29,387 nucleotides of DNA from Conidiobolus incongruus B7586. Its lineage: Eukaryota; Entomophthoromycota; Entomophthoromycetes; Entomophthorales; Conidiobolaceae. Below are positions 8,420 to 20,822 of the stretch, piece after piece. The position numbers and the translations under genes are program-made. Under the pieces are notes generated by a model, which was not told the DNA's origin, made no database searches, and saw only the letters and a list, made by a program, of their open reading frames with translations. Location: contig JNEM01009200.1 of the NCBI GenBank assembly GCA_000697335.1, forward strand, positions 1-29,387, written 5' to 3'. Numbering within the stretch: position 1 is the first letter of the stretch; every line of letters starts with the position of its first letter.

Positions 8420-11214
8420 ATATTGAATTCACTTGAAAGTGTCAGGAATTGATTCAATAATTTGAATTAAGAATCAACCTGAATATATTAATTACTAAAT
8501 TAAAATTTAATTACAAATTAACTTTAGTTTTAAAACGTCTTATATCTACAATACAATGAAATTTATTATATATATGCCACATAATTACTCTGTATAACAA
8601 GAGAGTTAAAATGAGAAATTAAAGAATAAACTGCTACTTATCCTTGAAATTACTTGTTTAAACAATGTACTCCTTTGAATACACACTACAGAAAGTCTTG
8701 TTTGATCCAAGTTACATATGCAAATATCCATCAATATTTTATCCTTTGCTTGTATGATACTTGTTAAAATTAATTAACTTGAACCAAAGGTATTCTCTTG
8801 TTTTGTTGAGTAACCTTTGCTTATATTTATAATGAGATTATCTTAATATTGTTTTTATACTTTTATTTCTAATATATTTATTTACTCTTCTTATTAAATT
8901 TTAAATCTTAAATTCAAGTAACAAAAATAAGTGATATTGTTCAACAATCAATTTGAAAAGCTTCTTATATATTTTATCTATAAACTATATAATCCTTTGT
9001 AATTCTGTTAATTATACTTCTTATAATATTTTCTATAATATATTTTTTCTAAGATTATTTATTTTGTAACTTATGGTTAATATAATAAATAAAATTAATT
9101 CTTTAGATATTTTTTCTTTATTTGATAAACAAACTATAAAGGAGTGACATATTATATTAATTAATTAAAATCAATAATTAAAATTTTTTATTTTATTATA
9201 TATTATTTAAGAGTTTAGTTATTATTTATTATTTCTAATAGTATTAGAATATAAAGAAAAAATTTATAAAATATAATGATAATAAAGTATTGCTAATATT
9301 CAATTTATATATAAAATACAATATAAATAATAATTAATTAAATGAACTATATATACAAAACTTAAATAAATATATTTATAATATAAAACAATTAGTAAAA
9401 ATCGATTAAAAATTTTTGAAAAAAATGATAGTAAGTGTATCAATCTTGATTTATAATATTTTTATTAAATTAAAGATAATAATATTTCCCTAGATATTAT
9501 TTAATAATATATTTTTAAAATTAAATTTAAATAAAAACTTTAATATAAAAAAATAAAAATAAATATATATTATTAAATTAATACTCCTTTTCATCATTAA
9601 TAATATTATATTATATTTTTTGTAACCTTCTAACATTTAATTAATTATTTTATTATTAAGAACTAGTATTTAATATTATATAAATTAATAAATTTATTTA
9701 TAAATATTTTCTTTTTTTAAAATTATATTTTTATTTAATTACTTATAGTAGTTAAAATTATAAAGTTATAATTTAGTGGGTATATAAGATATAATATTTT
9801 TTTTAATTATTTTTAATTAGAAAATTCTTTTTTAACTTTATATATTCTATAATTATTATTTAAAATAATAAATATACTTAAATTATATTAAAAACACTAA
9901 TAAAAATTAATTTTATTTAATAATTTAATATAGATTCTATTATTAATTTATTCTCTATTGAGAACCAAATAAGTTATTTTTGTTATTATAATTTATTATA
10001 ACCATTAATACTAACTTATGAATAAAAAATTTATTTATTAAAATCTATAAAAAAGATTGATTTAGCTAGAATTAATATTATGGTTTATTATTTAATAAAA
10101 AAATTAAATAAAAAGATATATGGTATATTAATTATAAAATCTTTTTATAAAATGCTTGGTTTTTAATTATATTTTAATATGTTTTGTTTAATTATAGCTC
10201 TTTTAGTTCTATTTTAAAATTCAGTTATATAATATTTATATTATATTATTATTAATTAAACCAAGTTTAAAATTTAATAAGACGCTTATATAACTAATAT
10301 TCAAATGCTTTAATAACCTTTTAACTCAAATAAAAAGTACTTTTTAATATCATTCTTTATTCATAATTGCAAGAATTATAATTAAAATAAAGTTTTATAA
10401 TTTTAGCAAATTTTAAATAATCTCTATTCTAACTTTAAACTAATTTATCTAGCAATAAATAGTAAATTTAAAAAAACATTATTTTTATAAGCTGCTTGTA
10501 AATTATATATGATTTTAAAAAGTTTATGACTATGTTCTAATGATACTAAAATAAATAACTTTTTATCATTATTATTAAAATATAATTAAACAATAAATTT
10601 TTAAAAGATAATTTTATAATAAAAAATATTATATATCAATATAAATGGTTTAAAATTATATATCCTCTTATTTATTTTGTATATAATTCAAAACCTAAAA
10701 CTAATAATATGTTTGAAAAATTAGAAACTAAAAAGTTTGTAATTATTTTTTTGAGGTGATATTAACCCAATACATAAAATTAAAGGTCAAAATATTTAAT
10801 GAATACGTTTAACCAAGGATTCAATACTTAATAAATTTTATATGAAATAAAATTAAATTAGATAAATTAGAAATCAAATATGCTATAATTGACATTTATA
10901 ACCCAAGTCACTATGATGAAAGTAATAGCTCAACTGGGTCTTGATTAAATATTGATAATTGTGCTCAAAACCATTGAAATACTTTGAACGGTATCAAATA
11001 ACAAATTATAAAAATTGAAAGATTATTATTTAAAATATTGATGGCAATTAAGTCAATTACAAATAGATATATTTGGGTTATATAATTTAAAATAAAACAT
11101 TATACAGTTCTATCTCGAAATTAATTAACAAAAAGAGTTGATAAGTCGAATATATAAGGATTTTCACAAGTCACAAATATTTTATTATCCTCCATATCAT
11201 GACTTTATCAAAAA
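8420..11214. other. Extremely AT-rich intergenic block
   Basis: About 2.8 kb with no supportable gene. From about 8870 to 10750 the sequence is nearly all A and T, with stops in every frame. Part of it (about 9600-9965) resembles the right end of the window, so the block is probably decayed repeat DNA. The edges (8640-8830 and 10750-11000) are slightly less AT-rich but hold nothing recognisable. Confidence 0.5.
9600..9965 (+). repeat. Decayed AT-rich repeat, copy A
   Basis: This stretch aligns in direct orientation with about 29010-29387. The best shared block is AATTATTATTTAAAATAATA at 9851-9870, which matches 29259-29278 at 19 of 20 positions. It is followed about 40 bases later in both copies by ACACTAA. 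Further patchy matches extend upstream. The element type is not identifiable and no reading frame remains. Confidence 0.5.
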
Positions 11215-13158
11215 TTAAATACAGATAAAAAATTCAATCCTACCAAATCGCAACCTCAACCAATTCAAGCTATCCGAATCCAATCTACTTATAATACCAA
11301 CCCTGAGGATCTGCAGTTTCCTGGAGTTCTTGTGCTTGCAGTAGGGGATGAGACCACGCGCTGTGAGTTGGGCACAATTCTCAATTTTTAACTCGACCAA
11401 TGACGTGGGGAGGCTGGTAAGGTACTTAAAGAAATTATCAGTGATCCGAGGGTTGAAACTGAGATTAAGTGTTTCAAGAGGACAGTATCGTAGAATGGGT
11501 TTGATGCCGTCGTCCGATATAAGGGGACATTGACTTAGTGACAAGCAGGTCAGATTGGGACATCCCAGTGCGATGGCTTCGAGTGCTGCGTTCGTTATTT
11601 GTCTACAATTGCTGAAATCTAAACTTCGTAGGATCTCGGTGAAGCCAACACTCAAGCGAATCAACGAGTCGGGAAGGTTAGGATAATCTGCGAATTTGAG
11701 TTCTTCAAGTTTCGTGCAGCTACTGAGCAGATGTAGCAAACAACGCTCCAGTGATAAATCATGTACTGAAGTTAGACCACTCGCACCAAGACTGATTAAA
11801 TCCTTATTAAATTTACAAATATTTTGCATAGTTTCAATCCCCAGACGTCTTGAATGAGAGATATCCAAACACTTCAAATTTGGAAACAGTTTCAAAAAGT
11901 TAGAGAAATGACTTCGCGATAAAGTATTCCCTTGAATGGACAAGGATTCCAATTTTGGGACATTCTTAAATTTTTGAAGATGATCAGCCATCAACAGATC
12001 ATCCAAAATGCCAATATTCGAGAGATTTAGAGATTTGAGATTTGGGCAGTTGTCAAATATCTGCATTAAATTTAAATCAATGCCACTTATTCCTTCAATA
12101 TTCAAAGTATGCAAGGAGTGTCCCAAAGTATTGACAATTCTAATGAATGTCTTATTCTCAACATCACAATCCTTTAATACTAAAGAATTCAAATTCACCA
12201 CTTTCCCATTAAAATACATTGGAAAACTTATCAATTCTGTTATTGTCAACTTCTCTAAAGTCAAATTTTTTAGTCTTAATCCCGCTCTTTTAAAGAACGG
12301 CTTCAACTGTAGTGGAATATTGCTAGTAGCTTGTAAATGAGTCTTCCTCACGAACGAAAAACTGAGGCTTTTCCATAGATCAGGAATTTCTGTTAAATTT
12401 TGTCTCCATGCTTTACACACTGCTGTGGACCTGCACAGATCTTTGAAAGTTAAGAATTTAAAAATTTCGTAAATGGTATCGATTGGTAGGTCACGAAATA
12501 GGTTAAGAGCTTTGAAATTCTAAACACAAGAGTTTAATAAAAAGTGGGAATATATCAGAGTATTATGATTACCTTGTAATTTTTGGGTTCGTTCTTTTCA
12601 ATCTCAATTTCTGTCTTCCTAATTAAATCGTCCAACTCCTAAATTTCAGATTATTAATAAACTCTAAAATTTTAACTTATTCAAAAAGAATATTTACAGG
12701 ACATAAAATATCACTAAACCCTACATCTTTTTTCGCCATCAATAAAACCTTTTTACAATTAGGCCAATCTTCCAACTGTTTGTATATTTGATATGTTAAC
12801 AAGTATCCCTAATATCAAAGGTTAATTTAACAAAATCGAGTTTTGTTAAAGGTTACCTCAATAAGGTTTGGTTTCTCCTTAATCAAGTATAAACTCTGCT
12901 CCAAGGCTAATTTCAAGTGTCCCAATTTCAAATTGGCTTTCGCCTTAATAATCAAAGCTTGGGCATGGTTAGGTGACCCTATCTGAATCTAATACTCAAT
13001 TAATATTAATTCAAAAATAATATTTTAGAAAATACTTTTTCTGCTAAATTGATACAGTGTTCAAAATCATTAATAGTTAATAAATATTCAGCTTTTTCTA
13101 ACAAATAATTTTGGCGGGTGCCTAATGTTTTTGCTTGGCGAAATATGTTGGTAGACAT
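11215..13158 (-). CDS. DIA2: F-box/TPR/LRR protein (Dia2/Pof3 family)
   Basis: Five exons (13158-13036, 12988-12857, 12808-12698, 12638-12573, 12519-11215) join in phase 0 to give 578 residues. Introns are 47, 48, 59 and 53 nt, all GT...TTAG. The first 120 residues are helical TPR-like repeats (LLEKAEYLLTINDFEHC; AQALIIKAKANLKLG; YLLTYQIYKQLEDW). An F-box follows at about 151-195 (LFRDLPIDTIYEIFKFLTF...CKAWR), and then cysteine/asparagine-type LRRs to the C terminus (for example LKSLNLSNI, LRSLDFSNCRQIT, LTCLSLSQCPLIS). This TPR-F-box-LRR order is characteristic of Dia2 (budding yeast) and Pof3 (fission yeast). These are substrate receptors of SCF ubiquitin ligases, which in yeast act at replication forks in genome stability and replisome removal. 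Start at the first ATG; stop TAA. No defects are visible. LEO1 lies divergently, with a tRNA gene between. Confidence 0.9.
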
Positions 13159-13554
13159 TGTTTTCTAATATCATATAATTTATATATTTTATCAATTAAA
13201 GTATTTGTATTTTTTTAGAAGGTTTAATTTTTTATTTTTTTGGGATTAAAAGTTTTAAACCAATTTTTCATGGTTCAGCCCCTGAAATTTATATAATTTT
13301 CAAAAAAAATTGTGATTTGTGAATTTAAGGAAATTAATAGGTAATTTAGAAAAAATATAAAGGTTTTGGAATTAAGGTTGATATAAGATATGTATAAGTG
13401 GAGAAATAAAAGGTATGAAATAATATTATATATAAAAAATGAGAATTGAATAAAATATAAGTAGTAATGAAGAGAATTATAAAAGTAATTAAATGAAGGA
13501 TAAAAATCAATTGGTTAGTACAATATTTATATTGATATTTTGAGTTCTCACTAG
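13159..13554. other. DIA2 upstream region
   Basis: About 400 AT-rich bases between the DIA2 start and tRNA-Gln. It must hold the DIA2 promoter, but I see no clear site. Confidence 0.5.
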
Positions 13555-13627
13555 GGTCTCATGGTGTAATGGTCAGCACCCAGGATTCTGATTCCTGTAA
13601 TCTGAGTTCGATTCTCAGTGAGACCTG
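13555..13627 (+). tRNA. tRNA-Gln (CTG)
   Basis: A 73-nt cloverleaf. Acceptor stem GGTCTCA/TGAGACC with discriminator T; D arm with GGTGTAATGGTCAGCAC (A box); anticodon stem CAGGA/TCCTG closing loop TTCTGAT (anticodon CTG, reads CAG); T stem CTGAG/CTCAG with a normal TTCGATT loop (B box). It closely resembles other eukaryotic tRNA-Gln genes, has no intron, and is followed by a T4 run. It looks functional, unlike the tRNA-Ser at 6171. Confidence 0.97.
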
Positions 13628-13637
13628 AAAAAAACCT

Positions 13638-13641
13638 TTTG
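13638..13641 (+). terminator. Pol III T4 terminator after tRNA-Gln
   Basis: TTTT lies ten bases past the tRNA 3' end, with a second T4 at 13644-13647. Confidence 0.55.
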
Positions 13642-14091
13642 ATTTTCTCATTTCGTTGAATATTTTATCTCATTTTTACACTAATTATACTATTTATTTT
13701 TGAATATATAACCTAAGTTAATCTATTTTCTATCTCTTGAATATTTATTCTTATCGCTCTTTTGTAATACTTCTTTATCAATTATCTTTTCGCAAAATTT
13801 TAATATTATTTTATAGGTTTTTATAATCTATAATTATTATCATTTTTATTTTTTAATATTTCTCAATATATTTGTTAATATTTCATTTATTTACTTAATC
13901 ATAAAAACATAATAATTCTCAAATTCTATATATTTAAATCAATTTTTTATTTTGAAAACTAAGATGATTCAAAACCCTAATCCCATAATAATAAACTACA
14001 TTATTTATTTTTAAAAATAATTTCAACTTTAGTCCAAAATTAAATTATCAAATTTCAATTTGAATCCATTTTTTCACATTCATTAACAAAG
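13642..14091. other. LEO1 upstream region
   Basis: About 450 AT-rich bases between tRNA-Gln and LEO1. No clear TATA or factor site can be singled out against this composition. Confidence 0.5.
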
Positions 14092-15348
14092 ATGCCAAAA
14101 CGTACCATAAATTCATCAGACGAAGAAAGTGACGGAAACGTGGATGATAACTTTGCTGATACCAATTATAACGGACGTCCTCTCGAGAGTGATTATGAAT
14201 CACGTTCACCTTCACCTAAAAAGAGAAGAAATTCATCTCCTATTAACGGTTCAAACTCCGAGGAGGAAGAAGCTCCCATGAATGACAATGATAATGACAA
14301 CGAGAATAGTGAACTCGCCCAAAAGTTATTCGGTTCTGATCCCGACGACTCGGAAGAAGAGCGGGAAATACCTATCAATGAAGATGATGGTCATGATGTT
14401 TCCCATTCCGATGATAATGAAGCCTCTAAAAATTCACCCCGCTCCATTCCTAAAGTTCGTACACCCTCCCCTCCGTTTCAGGAAGATCCTGACAATCAGT
14501 TTGACGTTATTATTCCTTGGGATTTTAAAACTGTTACCGAACAAATTTCGCACTCTTACTTTCTCAATATGTCTAATTATCTCTTCGTTCAAGATGCCCC
14601 CTTTGACCATGCGACATTCGTGCCTATGACTGAGAGTAATAAGCCTAATCCAGATGCTGAGCTCGCTATTCAAGCACAACTCCATGTCGAAAATACGATT
14701 CGCTATCGCAACAAATCGAGATCGGGAGGCCAAAAGAATCTCGAATCCAACGCAAGGCTCATCGAATGGGACGACGGAAGTCACAGTATCGCAATTGGCG
14801 ACCGTCTCTTCGATGTTAATACCATCAGAAAAGTGAAGGGTGGCAGTTTCGTCGCAGCGCACCACCCAGGCGAAAAATACTACGAAATTTTGGGACGTGT
14901 TGCTCAGGATTTGGTAGTACCTCAACCCAGCCAAAATGACGAGTTGTTCTACAAGTTGAGGCATTATGAAGACACCAAAATGGCTGGAATCAGCTCCGTT
15001 TTGGAATACCAAGATCCCGCCGAAGTCAAATTGGATAAGGATCAACGTATTAAGGAAACTATTTTAGAATTAGCACAGTCTGGATTGCCACCATCCCTCA
15101 AGAACAAAGATAAAGCATCGCACAAGAATGGTAAGAAATCAAAGAAGAATCATCGCAGAATGGATGACTTCAGCGATGAGGAGTCCAACGATGACCCCAG
15201 CAATGAAGTGATTGAAGAACCTGTGATTGCGGTCGCTTCACCCCCTCCCGACTCTGGTGATAAGGCATCTCGCGTCGAGTACATTATCAATGCTGCCAAG
15301 CAGTCCATGGACAATCCCAGTGAATTTGATATCAACGAAGATTACTAA
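14092..15348 (+). CDS. LEO1: Leo1, RNA polymerase II Paf1 complex subunit
   Basis: An intronless frame of 418 residues. Leo1 is a subunit of the nuclear Paf1 complex, which travels with RNA polymerase II and promotes elongation and co-transcriptional histone modification. The first 135 residues are acidic and serine/proline-rich, with the DYESR motif at 34-38 and a nuclear-localisation-like KKRR at 43-46. The folded Leo1 domain spans about 137-335. It starts at FDVIIPWDFK and contains the family hallmark NARLIEWDDGSHSIAIG (about 220-236), FVAAHHP, and the segment MAGISSVLEYQDPAEVKLDKDQ. The tail is lysine-rich, then acidic (SDEESNDDPSNE), and ends FDINEDY. The start is the first ATG, with no in-frame alternative upstream. 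It converges on EFG1 with about 580 bases between the stops. The gene appears intact. Confidence 0.96.
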   Translation: MPKRTINSSDEESDGNVDDNFADTNYNGRPLESDYESRSPSPKKRRNSSPINGSNSEEEEAPMNDNDNDNENSELAQKLFGSDPDDSEEEREIPINEDDGHDVSHSDDNEASKNSPRSIPKVRTPSPPFQEDPDNQFDVIIPWDFKTVTEQISHSYFLNMSNYLFVQDAPFDHATFVPMTESNKPNPDAELAIQAQLHVENTIRYRNKSRSGGQKNLESNARLIEWDDGSHSIAIGDRLFDVNTIRKVKGGSFVAAHHPGEKYYEILGRVAQDLVVPQPSQNDELFYKLRHYEDTKMAGISSVLEYQDPAEVKLDKDQRIKETILELAQSGLPPSLKNKDKASHKNGKKSKKNHRRMDDFSDEESNDDPSNEVIEEPVIAVASPPPDSGDKASRVEYIINAAKQSMDNPSEFDINEDY

Positions 15349-15931
15349 CTCATCAATTAATCATTTCTTATGCATATTCACGTTTACATATAGCAACATA
15401 ATAAACATTTAATTAGTTATCATTATCAACCCATCACTTGAATTCTAACTTTTCATTATTCTACTATTTTACTATCATATTATAACTTTTAGTTATGACT
15501 GTTATTTTATGTTTTATATTATTTAATTTATTGAATATGAAATACTTCTATATTGACCTAATTTTTAATTCAATTGAACAAATCATTAATTTTTTATCAT
15601 ATTTTTTACTCAATTTAATGAAATTGATGATATCAAAACTATTAATAAAATTATTTGTCTTCATTCAATATATAAAAAATTTAAATCCTTTAATTTATAT
15701 TTAATAATTATATAGTAGTAATTCGTGTATTTAATTGAAAAAAAAAACTTTAAAAAATAAAATAATATTTAAGTAGTAAATCTTATTTCAATCTTTTTCG
15801 ATCTAAAAAAATATTAAATTTTTTAAATATTTTATAAAAAAATTGATTAAATTAATTTTCATATTGAAAGTACTTTACTAAATTATTCTATATTTAAATC
15901 TATGTTTTATAAAAATTGATATAATAAATAT
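15349..15931. other. Convergent LEO1/EFG1 3' region
   Basis: About 580 very AT-rich bases between two convergent stop codons. A 69-codon plus-strand frame at 15495-15704 is low-complexity and not a believable gene. Confidence 0.5.
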
Positions 15932-16934
15932 TTAATTGTTATCAGATTCGGATTCGCTTTCGCTTTCGGATCCACTTTCATCACTGGTCGAGCTATTACC
16001 AGAATCACTGCTATCTGAAGATGAAGATCCTTCATCATTATCATTATTGTTTGTAACTTGATCTTGATTGTTCTCATCCCCTTCATTATCATCACCGCCA
16101 ATTGCAAAGAAATCGTCATTGAGGATACGATTCTTAGATTCGCTAACTTCCTGTTTGGGCTTGGATACCAAAGGCTTAGGCTTAGGCTTGGCTGTAGTTT
16201 GGCCTTCATCATCATCATCAAATTCTCCATTCAACATCCTAGTTTTGATTTGGTCCTTAATTTGATTCCTCTTCTCTACTACTTTAGGCTTGGGATTAGC
16301 TGCAAATAATGGGTAATATTTTTCTTCTTGGATTGGGAAGTGCTAAATATTGATTAGAATCAAATATTATATTGAAAGGTTTAAATTACTTTAATATAGT
16401 TTAAATTGAGGTTAGTTTCAAATAATTTCAATTCTAATTCTTCTATTTTATCATCATTTAGGGTGTCGTCCTCGAGTTTAGTTGTTAACTGTTTTAAGGC
16501 TCTCAATACTTTTTTCTTCTCTATATAATAGTTAATTATTAATATTATCAAATTGAAATAGATAAATAAATTACCAATATGCATAATTCCCTTATTTTTT
16601 TCATTAAATTTTTTACGTAATTCTGCTTCCTCTTTTTCCTTTAGTAAACTGTTCAAATTGGTTAACTTTCTTTCAATTTCGATTTTCACGTTAGAAGGTA
16701 AATTGGGCTTAAGAATGCATTAATTAATATATTATCAACAAATTATTATTGAATATTTACTTTTTTCAATAATCTGGAGGTATCTCTTATTTTGGATTTG
16801 ATTTTGGATAAACTATTCAAATCTTTCAAGTCGAGAGATTTGGACTTGGATTTGTTATTATTTTTAAATTTGGGATAAGGATGGTATCTGTTAGGTTCCT
16901 GTTTCTGAAATGATTTGAATTGGTTTTCTGGCAT
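15932..16934 (-). CDS. EFG1: rRNA-processing protein Efg1
   Basis: Four exons (16934-16761, 16707-16575, 16520-16390, 16342-15932) give 282 residues. Introns are 53, 54 and 47 nt; the first ends in AAG and the others in TAG. The Efg1 domain spans about 45-170: IRDTSRLLKK, then PNLPSNVKIEIERKLTNL, a lysine/glutamate-rich coiled coil, IMHIEKKKVLRALKQL, and the later FPIQEEKYYPLF motif. Efg1 is a nucleolar factor needed for 18S rRNA maturation in the small-subunit processome. The C-terminal third is disordered, first rich in lysine and proline, then in acidic residues and serine (15940-16030), ending in Ser-Glu/Asp repeats. The start is the first ATG. The short name is shared with an unrelated Candida transcription factor; this is the rRNA-processing protein. 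Splice sites are inferred from frame continuity and family motifs. Confidence 0.9.
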
Positions 16935-16948
16935 ATTTTTATTAAGTT

Positions 16949-17305
16949 GTGTATCTAAATATTCTATTGAGTATTAATTTGAGGTTTACGAGATATTTTT
17001 GGTATTTTAATGATTTAAAATTGGTAATTCATTTATGGGATTCAATTTTTAGTATTCTTGATTTATTTGCTTATATATTGAAAATCATTTCAGTATCTCA
17101 ATATGTAAAGAATGTAATGGTTGATGATTTTTTTACAAAAATAGCTAAAATATCACAAAAATGTATATTATCCATGAAATATATCATATATGGATTAATT
17201 TTGAGTAATAAATATTTGAATTTTATATCAAAATTTTCAAAAATTTGTTTTATTTTAATTGATAACCTCGCCATCCACAATACAATTCTTAATCTCACCC
17301 GTTGA
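16949..17305 (+). other. Orphan 118-codon open frame, doubtful
   Basis: An open frame of 118 codons is long for DNA this AT-rich. It has no ATG until codon 52, is rich in Ile, Leu, Phe and Lys, and starts 15 bases from the divergent EFG1 ATG, so it overlaps the expected EFG1 promoter. Hydrophobic stretches alternate with lysine-rich ones, and it ends NTILNLTR. I cannot match it to a family. It is either chance or the relic of a membrane-associated protein. Confidence 0.2.
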
Positions 17306-19261
17306 GCAATATAAAATAAATCGTTACAACTACTAGTATATAATCAATATATTTCAAAATCATAAATTTTAATGGTATGCTTTAATTCGATAATGGCTAT
17401 TCATATAAAAATTTTTGTTATTTTTTATTTAGTAATTTTATAAAAAATTATAAAATTTCAATTGTTAAACATCATTATTGGTATAAATTTGGAAAAAATA
17501 TTAATATATCATATAGCAAAAAAGTTATTAATAATTTAGCACATTTGTCATGTTACAAGTTTTAATAATTTCGAAAATAATTTGAGAATGTATTATAAAT
17601 GAAATATCTAATATAAAGACTGGTGACAAATAGACATTATACACACTCCGAGAATGTAATAATTATAGAATTCCTCAATATTTACAATTAGTGAGGCCAA
17701 AAAGTCTATTATTAAGCACCTTAAACCATTGATCAAAATGCAATTAGATACAAAGGATAATTTTTTATACCGAGATAAATATGATTTCTTGATAAATTGA
17801 TTTGTTTGAATTTTTGACTGAAATCATTGACAGAATTCAATAATTGTAATTTGATATTGAAGGTTTATCACATTAGTTAAAATGATATTGATTTTGATAT
17901 TTATCCTGAGTTGAATTTTATATTAAAATTATTCAATATTAATTTAGAATTAATCAACAAGTAAATGATCATGTTATTGTGAAAATTAATCATCATAACT
18001 AAAATAACAAAATATGCTTTAAAGTAGTGTACATTATAGAAAATATGGTATATGTCTATAATTTGGAGATTAATATTTATCTAAAGATTGTGTTATTAGT
18101 TTGACCAATTGAGATTGGTAGAGATATAATATTCAACTAGCACAATGTATTAGGAACCTTTGTAAATATTTCTACATTACCCAAATATTTGTATAGACAA
18201 TTTTAATACTACTATTTTAAATTAATTAGTTGTATTATATTAATAAATCTTCTAAATTCTTTCCCAGTTGATGCAATTGTGAATACTTTATAAAAAGGTT
18301 GGCAATATTAAAAAGAATTTTTATAATTTAATCAAATTTAAAAATCTGAAATTTATTTTTTAAAATTAATAAAAGAATTTAAAATAAAGTATATCATATA
18401 CCTAATAATTTGAAAATGATTGGTAAATTAAATCTCTTATCAAGATTTCAACTTTAAATCGAGAATCATATATCTATCAAGTTCTAGACTATTGTTGAAA
18501 ATAAAAGATTAATTGTTGGTATTAGTACTTATACCAAATTAATCAAAATACAAAAAAATTGAAAAATTATACTTACTGACCTTCATACATACCATAAACT
18601 CGGATCACTTAAAAATAATATCATACATTTCTTTTGGCATAAGATGAATTGAAAACGTAGTTCTAAACAGATTCACTATTTGACAAATGGCTCAACTTTA
18701 CGTTAGAAGGTACCAATCTTAAAACAACCTAATTAATGTCTATTATTTATCAATAACCTATTAACTAATTTCAATTAAAATATATGTTCAAATTTCACAA
18801 AAAATATTTTCAATTAAATGTATCATAATTAAAATTGTCCTGAACATAAAAGTATTATTGTTATATTAATATATTTGAAGAATAAAATTCATTCAAATTT
18901 CCAAAAAATAAAATTAAAATTCGTATAAAATAATTCATGGTAAATATGAATATTGAATATAATTAATTATACATTGGTACAATGTAGTTTTGAATCATTA
19001 CTAATATTTTTGATACTCAATAAATATCACTTGGATATTATAGTATAATGCTTATAATACAGTAATACTGAAACAATATTAAAAATATTAATTTGAAATT
19101 AGAATATTAACAATACCATTTAGAACTAGTGTTATAAATAATATTATGTAATTAAAAGATATAAAAAATGAACTTTTTGTCATTGATTTTTCAAATTCAT
19201 TATTATAATAATAATATATACTATTTCAAAGAGATATCAAATCAAATTTTATTACCATACC
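17306..19261. other. AT-rich intergenic region
   Basis: About 1.95 kb before the GAD pseudogene. It contains only short frames. Slightly less AT-rich patches at about 17630-17750 and 18590-18730 could be old gene remnants, but nothing can be recognised. Confidence 0.45.
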
Positions 19262-20822
19262 ATGGCTTTAACCAATTATATCGACTCCAAAGTATTAACT
19301 GCACAATCGGATGAATGCGACCGCCCCAAATATAGCATTTAACTATACTAATTTATTTATGGAGAAAGAAATGCGTAACTCAATATTCGAAAGTACAAAA
19401 TTTTCAAATCAGCATTGATTCCTTGTGTTGCTTATCGCATCATTCAAGATGAGTTGGACTTAGATGCTAATGGATTGCAAAATTGTGCTGCGTAGATAAA
19501 CAGATAGATGGACTCAGAAGCTGAGAAGTTGATGCAAGTGAATTTGGCTAAGAATGTTTGGGATCAGGATAGGTTCCTATCCATTCAGTGGGTTTATCGA
19601 CTTTGTATTTCAATGCTATCACATTTTTGGAAGATTCTGAAAAGTAATGCGGTTGGCACCGAGCGTTGCGGATCTTCTGAAGGTATTATCCTAGGTGATT
19701 TAGCCAAGAAATGGTCTTGGCGCAAGAAGAGAAAAAACAATGGTTTAGATAATAGCAAGCCAAATGCCGTGTTTGGAAGTAACCCACGCTGTCGTATCAA
19801 GTGTTGCATAATATTTCAATGTGGAAGTTATAATTGTTCCAGTGGCACCAGTTGGTAACTATTTCATGATACCATAAGATTAAATCAAGCATGTTGATGT
19901 AAATACCACTGGTGTTTATTACATTTTGGGATCTACCTACACTGCTCATTCTAAACCTGTCAATGAACTCTGTAAGAATTGGACAAAGTTTAAGAAAAAA
20001 AGGACTGAAGCATTCCAATTCAAGTCGATGGTGCATCTGTAAATTCATTACACCTTTTGCATTCCCAGATCCTAAATAGTCCTTTGATGCTAAGCATGTA
20101 GTATGTATTTATCCATCTCGCCACAAATATGGACCAGTATATCCTAGAATTGGATGGGCCATTTGACGTAGACAAGAGCATCCCCATAAAGGTTTAATCT
20201 TCAAAATGGACTATTTTGGGGTTACTCAAATATCCATCAGTCTAAGCTTTTCAAAGCTAGCCACTCACACCATTAGCCAATACTACAACTTCATCTGCTT
20301 GGATGTCAAAAGCCTCACCGACATTATCCACAATTATCTATTTAATGCAGATCCTCTATTCAAAAGCTTTAAAAGATCATGCTACTACAAAGTGATCTCC
20401 AGCATCCACATCCATCCCGAACACTCCTATCATTAAGGCGTTGATGTTCCTCTTGTTGTATTTTAACTCACCGATAGCTACAAGCGATCCTATACCAATA
20501 TCACCGAAGCCAAAAAATTGTGGACCTAATCTTTCCTAAGAGTAGGATGATTCCATCGTACAACTTGCCTCTAGAGTGACCTGATCAAAAAGTATCACGT
20601 ATTATATTGAAAGGAAAATATTTCATCGGAGTAGTCAACCAGATACCCGATGCCTAAATCCGATGCGCGGACTCTTTGAAGGACATTGATTGCAGTTTGA
20701 GTAAAGCACTCAATGTTATGGATTTGGGAGACTCAAATCTAGTTGAAGTAGAGGACGATTTTATCCATATTGGTCGTAATTCTGTTTTTATGCGAACCAA
20801 CACTAATACCAGTGCTTGCTGA
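19262..20822 (+). pseudogene. Glutamate decarboxylase paralogue, broken
   Basis: This is a full-length second GAD (1561 bases against 1569 in the intact gene), in opposite orientation to the copy at 3288-4856. It starts ATGGCTTTAACC like the intact gene (MALTN) and ends RTNTNTSAC plus TGA, parallel to RSNTYSSIC. Recognisable pieces in order are AYRIIQDELDLD, NLAKNVWDQD, CISMLSHFWK, GSSEGIILG, ILGSTYTAH, RHKYGPVYPRIGW (pyridoxal lysine still present), EHPHKGLIFKMDYFGVT, and YYNFICLDVK. It has at least five stops before 19510, a frameshift near 19810, and more stops and shifts downstream. Divergence from the intact gene is substantial and not limited to transitions, so this is an old paralogue that later lost function rather than a fresh copy. 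Confidence 0.95.

Noticed and set aside
10905-11000. Possible C/D-box snoRNA (ATGATGA at about 10911)
   Set aside because: No CTGA D box at a suitable distance and no terminal stem.
13968-13982. CCCTAA-like telomere motif upstream of LEO1
   Set aside because: A single AAACCCTAA occurrence with no tandem array.
14434-15045. 203-codon frame antisense to LEO1
   Set aside because: A shadow of the LEO1 coding sequence with no ATG-led domain or motif of its own.
15495-15704. 69-codon ATG-led frame between LEO1 and EFG1
   Set aside because: Low-complexity Ile/Leu/Phe/Asn composition expected of AT-rich spacer; no family resemblance.
15907-16230. 107-codon frame overlapping the last EFG1 exon
   Set aside because: A frame-shifted reading of the acidic serine-rich repeat of EFG1.
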